This document shows, piece by piece, positions 15,440-19,592 of a stretch of DNA of 19,592 nt. The notes under the pieces were generated by a model. The model was not told the origin of the DNA and ran no database searches. It was given only the letters and a program-made list of their open reading frames with translations. The translations under genes were made by a program, and so were the position numbers. How positions within the stretch are numbered: the stretch's first letter is position 1; each line of letters opens with the position of its first letter. The stretch spans positions 1 through 19,592 of the forward strand of contig CAZQRO010000035.1 in NCBI GenBank assembly GCA_964595785.1. The letters run 5' to 3'. The DNA is from Bovifimicola sp964595785 (GTDB taxonomy: Bacteria > Bacillota > Clostridia > Lachnospirales > Lachnospiraceae).

Positions 15440-16177
15440 TTAATAATATCCCCTATTCTTTCTTTCACTTGCCAACAGTGTCTTTTTGTCTAAATATTTC
15501 TCATCATTAAAATAGTCATAATTTCTTACAAATGTCTTATATTCGTCAATATGTGCTTTATTCTGTATTATCCCTATAAGATTGGCTCCCTTTTTATCCA
15601 GATTCTCTCTTGCTTCTTCGAGATTTTTTTTGTTTGCTCCATCTAAAGATGCCACAAGTATTGTTGCATCAGCTTTTGTTGCCAGTATCTGTGCATCCAC
15701 TGAAGAATTAAGTGAAGGTACATCCGTTATGATATAGTCATATTCCTCACAAAGTTCCTTAAGTAAATATGACATTTTCTGTGAATATAGCATTCTCAAA
15801 GGACTGTCATTTACAACAGCTCCACTTGATATGTAATCCAACTGCCGCCAGTTAGTATGACAGATTATTTCATTTCGCATAACATTACCATTTACATAAT
15901 CTGCAAGACCATATACCGTATCATCATTTAATCTTTTATATTTTTTCACCTTACGCATATCACAATCTAAAAGTAAAGTCTTCCAACCTGCTATTGACAA
16001 TGAAATTGCCAGTTCGACTGAAATCGTAGTTGTTCCCACCCCTGGTTCACAACCCGTTAATAGAAAAAATTTATACCCTTTTTGCTCATGCTGAAGACAA
16101 ATATTTGCTACAGTAGAATCAAAGGCGTCATTTACTGTTTTGTTATCACAACGATACAAACTAATAATTCTGCTCAT
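15440..16177 (-). CDS. CpsD/BY-kinase-like ATPase with a substituted P-loop
   Basis: 245 residues of the MinD/BY-kinase fold. The P-loop reads CEPGVGTTT (43-51), where kinases of this type have PGEGKST: the ATP-binding lysine is Thr49. Walker A' LLLDCDMRK (68-76) and Walker B DYIITDVPS are kept, as are the BY-kinase order and length. The C-terminus ends RGYY, a minimal tyrosine cluster. In capsule systems such proteins autophosphorylate and partner a Wzz-like membrane protein, which is encoded two genes downstream. Kinase activity is doubtful without the lysine; it may be an ATP-independent or altered partner. GGAAGGA lies before the ATG. Confidence 0.82.
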   Translation of the reverse strand: MSRIISLYRCDNKTVNDAFDSTVANICLQHEQKGYKFFLLTGCEPGVGTTTISVELAISLSIAGWKTLLLDCDMRKVKKYKRLNDDTVYGLADYVNGNVMRNEIICHTNWRQLDYISSGAVVNDSPLRMLYSQKMSYLLKELCEEYDYIITDVPSLNSSVDAQILATKADATILVASLDGANKKNLEEARENLDKKGANLIGIIQNKAHIDEYKTFVRNYDYFNDEKYLDKKTLLASERKNRGYY

Positions 16178-16466
16178 GATATTTTCCTTCCATTATTAAA
16201 TTTTACATAAAGAAAATACTTACGCTATCTTTTTTAATTCTATATATATGTGACTTTTGTCAAACAGATTTGAATATTTTGTATATTTTTTTTGCATTTT
16301 GTCGAATTTTTTAAAATATTTATCAATCGCTCTTTATACTATATGCTTTACCTGTTGTTAATCTGCACTATTTTATCCTGCATATTAAATATTAATTATG
16401 CATTTTATACAATTCTGATATTGTGTTTTTCCCGGACAGTCATTACCTGTCTAGAACTTTCATTAC
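16178..16466. other. gene-free AT-rich stretch between the envelope module and a small membrane gene
   Basis: No supported coding region. A possible minus-strand promoter for the kinase-like gene is TTGACA (16258-16263) with TAGAAT (16237-16242), but its spacer is only 15 bases. A plus-strand open frame here runs into the terminator hairpin at 16471 and looks spurious. Confidence 0.45.
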
Positions 16467-16510
16467 AAAAAAAGATGATATGTTATTTATCTGCATAACA
16501 TATCATCTTT
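16464..16510 (-). terminator. strong intrinsic terminator after the small membrane gene
   Basis: A perfect 16-bp stem (AAAGATGATATGTTAT at 16471-16486 with its complement at 16495-16510) and an eight-base loop. On the minus strand it is followed by a run of T that continues the stem's TTT to seven. It ends the transcript of the small membrane-protein genes. Confidence 0.82.
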
Positions 16511-16594
16511 ACATTAAAATATTCTGAATCTAATATTTTCTATCTGTTTTTTCATTCAGTTTCAGGCTATTTGCATTTAACTTCCTTAGCTGAT

Positions 16595-16735
16595 TTATTT
16601 ATTTTCCTCTTCTACATTTTCTTTTTCATTTTTACCTGAATTAGCTTCCGGTCCGAAATTTTCATACCACCATCCGCCAATGCATATTGCTACTACTAAA
16701 ACTATCATTCCTATTACTAATATATTCTCAAACAT
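16595..16735 (-). CDS. small single-pass membrane protein, unknown function
   Basis: 46 residues from the ATG at 16735, which has GGAGG six bases upstream; an earlier in-frame ATG at 16777 has no site. One hydrophobic helix (about 4-24) is followed by GGWWYENFGPEAN and a short charged tail rich in Lys and Glu. The shape recalls small accessory subunits of transporters, but no family is recognised. It lies 86 bases after another small membrane-protein gene and before a strong terminator. Confidence 0.6.
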   Translation of the reverse strand: MFENILVIGMIVLVVAICIGGWWYENFGPEANSGKNEKENVEEENK

Positions 16736-16821
16736 GTTAATCCTCCAATTATTCCTTTTTAATATAAACCTGTACAATTAACAGACCATGCCATTTCACA
16801 GTCTGCCTTTAGTCTATATTA

Positions 16822-17253
16822 CTAAGCTTTTCCTCCATCCTGTTGATGAATGTAACGAATTATTACATCACTGCTTCTTCGTATTCCTTTCATCTTCAAC
16901 AAAATGGTTACAATAATTAGAAGGGTAATTTTGATTTGCCAGTTCAATACTGACTGAATTAACGTCATTCTTGCAGATTTATTTTCGCTTATCTGACGGT
17001 TATCTGCTGATACCTTATATTGTTCCTGACTATTAACAATTTCAGCATTTTCCCTGTTAGTTTTTTGTATATATGTACTTATTTCAGATTCTATAGAAGT
17101 TGAATCATTAGAATTTAACTGCTCTGTTTTTATATACTCCAAAAAGGAATCTGCCCTATAACTTACAGCGCACATTCCGGATATCATTACTATTAGCAGC
17201 ATTATCATGCACACTAATCTATATGCAGTTTTATTTTTATATATTTTCTCCAT
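16822..17253 (-). CDS. two-helix membrane protein, unknown function
   Basis: 143 residues. Hydrophobic helices at about 11-30 and 108-126 flank a polar, Ser/Asn/Glu-rich segment likely to lie outside the cell and to be partly coiled-coil. The tail is basic (KMKGIRRSSDVIIRY). No family recognised and no catalytic motif. It has its own promoter and GAGG seven bases before the ATG. Possibly co-transcribed with the 46-residue membrane protein downstream. Confidence 0.62.
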   Translation of the reverse strand: MEKIYKNKTAYRLVCMIMLLIVMISGMCAVSYRADSFLEYIKTEQLNSNDSTSIESEISTYIQKTNRENAEIVNSQEQYKVSADNRQISENKSARMTLIQSVLNWQIKITLLIIVTILLKMKGIRRSSDVIIRYIHQQDGGKA

Positions 17254-17270
17254 ACATATACCTCAAATGT

Positions 17271-17299
17271 ATTCTATCAAAATTACAATCACTTTTCAA
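17271..17299 (-). promoter_or_regulatory. promoter of the two-helix membrane protein gene
   Basis: On the minus strand, TTGAAA (17294-17299), a 17-base spacer and TAGAAT (17271-17276), about 18 bases before the start codon. It gives a short leader carrying GAGG. Confidence 0.6.
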
Positions 17300-17334
17300 G
17301 AAATAGATACAATATTCTACAAGTTTTACAAATT

Positions 17335-18689
17335 TTAAAACTTGATAATCTTAGTAGCTGTGTTATCCATAAATGCTTTATCATGTTCTACATAAATCAT
17401 TGTCGGTCTAAATTCTAAAATCAGTTTTTCAATCTGCATTCTTGAAAATACGTCGATAAAGTTAAGTGGTTCATCCCATATATACAGATGTGCCTTTGTA
17501 CATAAACTTCTAGCAATCAATACCTTTTTTTTCTGCCCGCCACTATACTGCTCTATTCTTTTATCAAACTGTTCTCTGGTGAAATCCAGCTTTCTAAGTA
17601 CCGATAATAACAACGTATAATCTAAATTATTCACCTTGGCATATTCTGATAAAGTTCCCTTTAAATGCCCTGTATCCTGTGATACATAAGAAATAATCAA
17701 GCCACTGGCAGTTTCTTTGAATCATAGCGCACCTGAACATCATCAATATTAACCAATACTTCTTTTATATGTGTAAGAGTATACAGTTTTAAATTGCTGA
17801 CATCTTCTATATTCTTTAATAATGCCGACTTTTCCTCAATTGCACGATTCTGCCTGTTTTCAAGACACTTGCGTCTCATCTGCATACGCCTGGATTTTTC
17901 TCCCACGTAAGCTCTTGTATCAATACATTTCTCATATTTTTCGGATTTTTTTCCAATCTTTGTACTTTCTACTTCTGCTGCCCACCTTGAACTCTGCTTT
18001 GCAGATTCCTTAAGTCTTCCTATCTCCTTCTTCAGTTTCTCGTTTTCTGCCAGTTCAAACGCATCCTGTTTATTCTTATTATCCCACCATGTACTGAAAT
18101 TGCCTTTAAATACCTGTATGTCGGTCTTGTTAATAACTAATATATGGTCAGCACAATTATCTATGAACTTTCTGTCATGAGATACTAATATAAAACTCTT
18201 TTTCTTATTCAGATAATTTCCAACCATTTCTCTCGTATTTACATCCAGATGATTAGTCGGCTCATCTATTAACAGAAAATGCTCTTCCATTGAAAAAAGT
18301 ACAGCCAGCATTACTCTTGTCTGTTCTCCAAAACTCAAAGTTTCAAAAGAACGATATAGAACTTCTGCATCCATTTTCATCAGAGTTAGCTCCCTGCATA
18401 TTTTCCAGAATTCATTCTCCGGAAAAATTTCTTCCACAATATCAATTGTATTTTTCGACATATCCTTTATATCAAATGGAAAATAATCAAATTTCTCATT
18501 TGCAGCAATACTTCCGTTATATTGGTATTTACCCATTAATAATTTTAAAAATGTCGTCTTTCCCCTGCCGTTTCTTGCCACAAATCCAAGTTTCCAGTCA
18601 GTATCTATATTAAAAGACACATTTTCAAATACATTCTCAAAACTTCCTTCATAATTAAACGAAAGATTATTTACACTTATTACAGACAT
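17335..18689 (-). pseudogene. ABC-F ribosome-protection protein gene (Lsa-like), broken by an internal deletion
   Basis: Two frames together read as one ABC-F protein, a soluble ATPase that frees ribosomes from antibiotics. The first part (18689-17697, 330 residues) has a whole ATPase domain: Walker A ARNGRGKT (38-45), signature LSFGEQ (118-123), Walker B FLLIDE (138-143), then the charged linker. It ends LPVA at TGA. The second part, in another frame from about 17702, starts at GLIISYVSQD (Q-loop) and has signature YSGGQKKK, Walker B YIWDEP and HD. The Walker A of domain 2 is absent: some 45-50 residues seem to be lost and the frame is shifted. TTG at 17700 could restart translation, but that piece could not bind ATP normally. 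Start chosen for GGAGG seven bases upstream. Confidence 0.87.
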
Positions 18690-18718
18690 ATACATTCCTC
18701 CAATCCAATTATCTGTCA

Positions 18719-18746
18719 TGTATATCAGCTCTTATAATCAAAACAA
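18719..18746 (-). promoter_or_regulatory. possible promoter of the ABC-F gene
   Basis: On the minus strand, TTGTTT (18741-18746), a 16-base spacer and TATACA (18719-18724), about 30 bases before the start codon. The -35 match is weak. No uORF or attenuator of the kind found before some ABC-F genes was identified. Confidence 0.3.
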
Positions 18747-18766
18747 AGTTTCACTAAAATATTTTA

Positions 18767-19090
18767 TTAAACATATCTGCTGACCGCATTAATTCCCTGC
18801 TCATTATTAATACGGCAAATGGTAGGATAATCCATTGTAATTATGGTATTCTGAGGCTCAAGTTTTGCATCATAGAATCTAAAAAAAACACTAATTTCTT
18901 TTATAACCGTATCTTAATAATTTTCATTTCCCGCATCGATTGTGATAAATCATTTGCACCACATGCATTAATACAATATAATACTGCACCCATTATCTAA
19001 TATTCCACCTGTGATAGAAATCTGACAAGTCTGCTGGATAAGTTCACTGACAGGCTTAATTGTATAGATTGCCATTTTATATGCCACAGC
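18767..19090 (-). pseudogene. degenerate remnant of an unknown gene, readable in three frames
   Basis: Minus-strand reading gives protein-like stretches in different frames. The first is AVAYKMAIYTIKPVSELIQQ and onward to ITGGILDNGCSIILY, stop. The second overlaps it as CINACGANDLSQSMREMKII, stop. The third is YDAKLEPQNTIITMDYPTIC and onward to INAVSRYV, stop. The order and codon use suggest one gene with at least two frameshifts and a lost N-terminus. It faintly recalls DUF6179-type proteins from memory, a weak guess. No intact product is possible. Confidence 0.5.
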
Positions 19091-19168
19091 AAATCTTAAA
19101 TATATTCAAAATAAATAAAGAACAAACATCAATGCTCTGACTAAATTTTAATCAGATTACCTGCTCTT

Positions 19169-19360
19169 GTGGTCACTGCGGATATTCTGCCGAGTGAGAA
19201 AGCCTTTGCCTACAAGCTGAAAATGGTTGCACTTTCCCATCAGGGAAAAAGAACGGATTTAACTTCGGGACAACTTGTCCCGAAGTCGGATGACAATCGA
19301 ACTACCGCAAGTATCTTATTCGCCAGCGCAACCAAGAAAGATAAGGAGGCACGATTATGA
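19169..19360 (+). pseudogene. ParB-like partition protein fragment from a Tn1549-type element
   Basis: An open frame whose first half (ADILPSEKAFAYKLKMVAL, then SHQGKRTDLTSGQLVPKSD) matches the conserved core of ParB/Spo0J-like proteins carried by Firmicute conjugative elements. The N-terminal part before this core is absent, and the only possible start is a GTG without a good site. The helix-turn-helix and C-terminal regions that should follow are replaced by a short tail ending KKDKEARL, so an internal deletion is likely. Base composition is richer in G+C than the neighbouring genes. Its stop overlaps the start of the next gene (ATGA). Confidence 0.6.
19262..19286. repeat. perfect 12-bp palindrome inside the ParB-like fragment
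   Basis: ACTTCGGGACAA (19262-19273) and its exact complement (19275-19286) around a single C. It encodes TSGQLVPK in the ParB-like frame. Without a T-run it does not look like a terminator. Confidence 0.75.
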
Positions 19361-19557
19361 ATAACACAACCAGCATCAATACGGCAAATATGCCGAAAAT
19401 ATACGATTTCACAGCGGCACTTCCTGAACAAAGCAATAGCTTTTCGCTTAAAATCGGCAGAACAACCTATGAAGTAACAACGCATTTCAATGATGATGGC
19501 AGAAAAAGCGTACTGCAACAGTTTGAGCAACTCATTCTGGAAAGCAATCTTATTTGA
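19357..19557 (+). CDS. TnpW-like small transposon-encoded protein
   Basis: 66 residues. The central part SFSLKIGRTTYEVTTHFNDD resembles the short TnpW family of Tn1549-like conjugative elements, which share a RIGSTxYxVxxHF-type core and a C-terminal helix (here VLQQFEQLILES). Function is unknown. AGGAGG lies seven bases before the ATG, which overlaps the stop of the ParB-like fragment. It appears complete though its element is not; the sequence after it (19558-19592) shows nothing recognisable. Confidence 0.65.
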   Translation: MNNTTSINTANMPKIYDFTAALPEQSNSFSLKIGRTTYEVTTHFNDDGRKSVLQQFEQLILESNLI

Positions 19558-19592
19558 GCTTTCCGCACAATTGTATAAATCATTTGGACATA

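Noticed and set aside
16292..16498. Plus-strand open frame of 68 codons with hydrophobic product
   Set aside because: No ribosome binding site, AT-rich composition makes hydrophobic codons likely, and it runs into the perfect terminator hairpin at 16471-16510.
17335..17700. A separate 121-codon ABC ATPase gene starting at TTG
   Set aside because: It begins at the Q-loop without Walker A, has no ribosome binding site and continues the ABC-F protein upstream, so it is the tail of a broken gene.
19240..19530. Minus-strand 96-codon open frame opposite the ParB-like fragment and tnpW-like gene
   Set aside because: The plus strand has recognisable families with a good ribosome binding site and an ATGA overlap; the antisense product has no recognisable features.
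1..19592. CRISPR arrays, tRNA, rRNA, T-box or other riboswitches
   Set aside because: No regularly spaced repeats, no cloverleaf or rRNA-like sequence, and no T-box (TGGNACC-type) sequence before hisC was seen by eye.

Overview
The window looks like chromosome from a low-GC Gram-positive bacterium of the Clostridia, most likely a Lachnospiraceae-type gut anaerobe. Evidence: AT-rich sequence, strong AGGAGG-type ribosome binding sites, sigma-A-like promoters (TTGACA, 17 bp, TATAAT-like), and the protein families present (YtrA-type GntR regulator, DUF3783, Lsa-type ABC-F, Tn1549-like TnpW). The assignment to family is inference from gene style; no rRNA or tRNA is present to confirm it.

Left part, all on the minus strand. 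(i) A Zn/Cd/Pb resistance operon: a CadC/SmtB-like repressor, a free-standing HMA metal-binding protein and a P1B-2 ATPase. They are read from a promoter whose start site carries a perfect 10-bp inverted repeat typical of ArsR/SmtB operators. (ii) A TipA-like MerR regulator divided by an in-frame TAA into a DNA-binding part and a separately initiated drug-binding (TipAS) part, behind a promoter with the 19-bp spacer typical of MerR control. (iii) Two small genes, one for a membrane protein and one for a membrane-anchored or soluble protein with possible dual starts. (iv) A metabolic and transport run: HD phosphohydrolase, DUF3783 protein, MsbA-like ABC exporter, class I aminotransferase and histidinol-phosphate aminotransferase.

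Middle part, plus strand. From 9.8 kb a YtrA-type GntR repressor with its own palindromic operator controls an ABC ATPase and two ABC-2 permeases, a layout like the staphylococcal pmtRAB / Bacillus ytr exporters. A hairpin follows, then a membrane-anchored metallophosphoesterase.

Right part, minus strand. Three tightly packed genes encode a tyrosine-kinase-like ATPase (CpsD/BY-kinase fold, but with the P-loop lysine replaced by threonine), a secreted and membrane-anchored beta-sandwich protein, and a Wzz-like two-helix protein. No glycosyltransferases lie beside them, so this looks like a stand-alone envelope module and is the best candidate here for something undescribed. Two small membrane-protein genes follow, then an Lsa-type ABC-F ribosome-protection gene broken by a deletion that removed the Walker A of its second ATPase domain.

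The last 900 bases are decaying mobile or accessory DNA: a remnant gene readable only in three frames, then a ParB-like fragment and an intact tnpW-like small gene from a Tn1549-type conjugative element. Together with the broken ABC-F and split TipA genes, this end of the window shows active gene loss.
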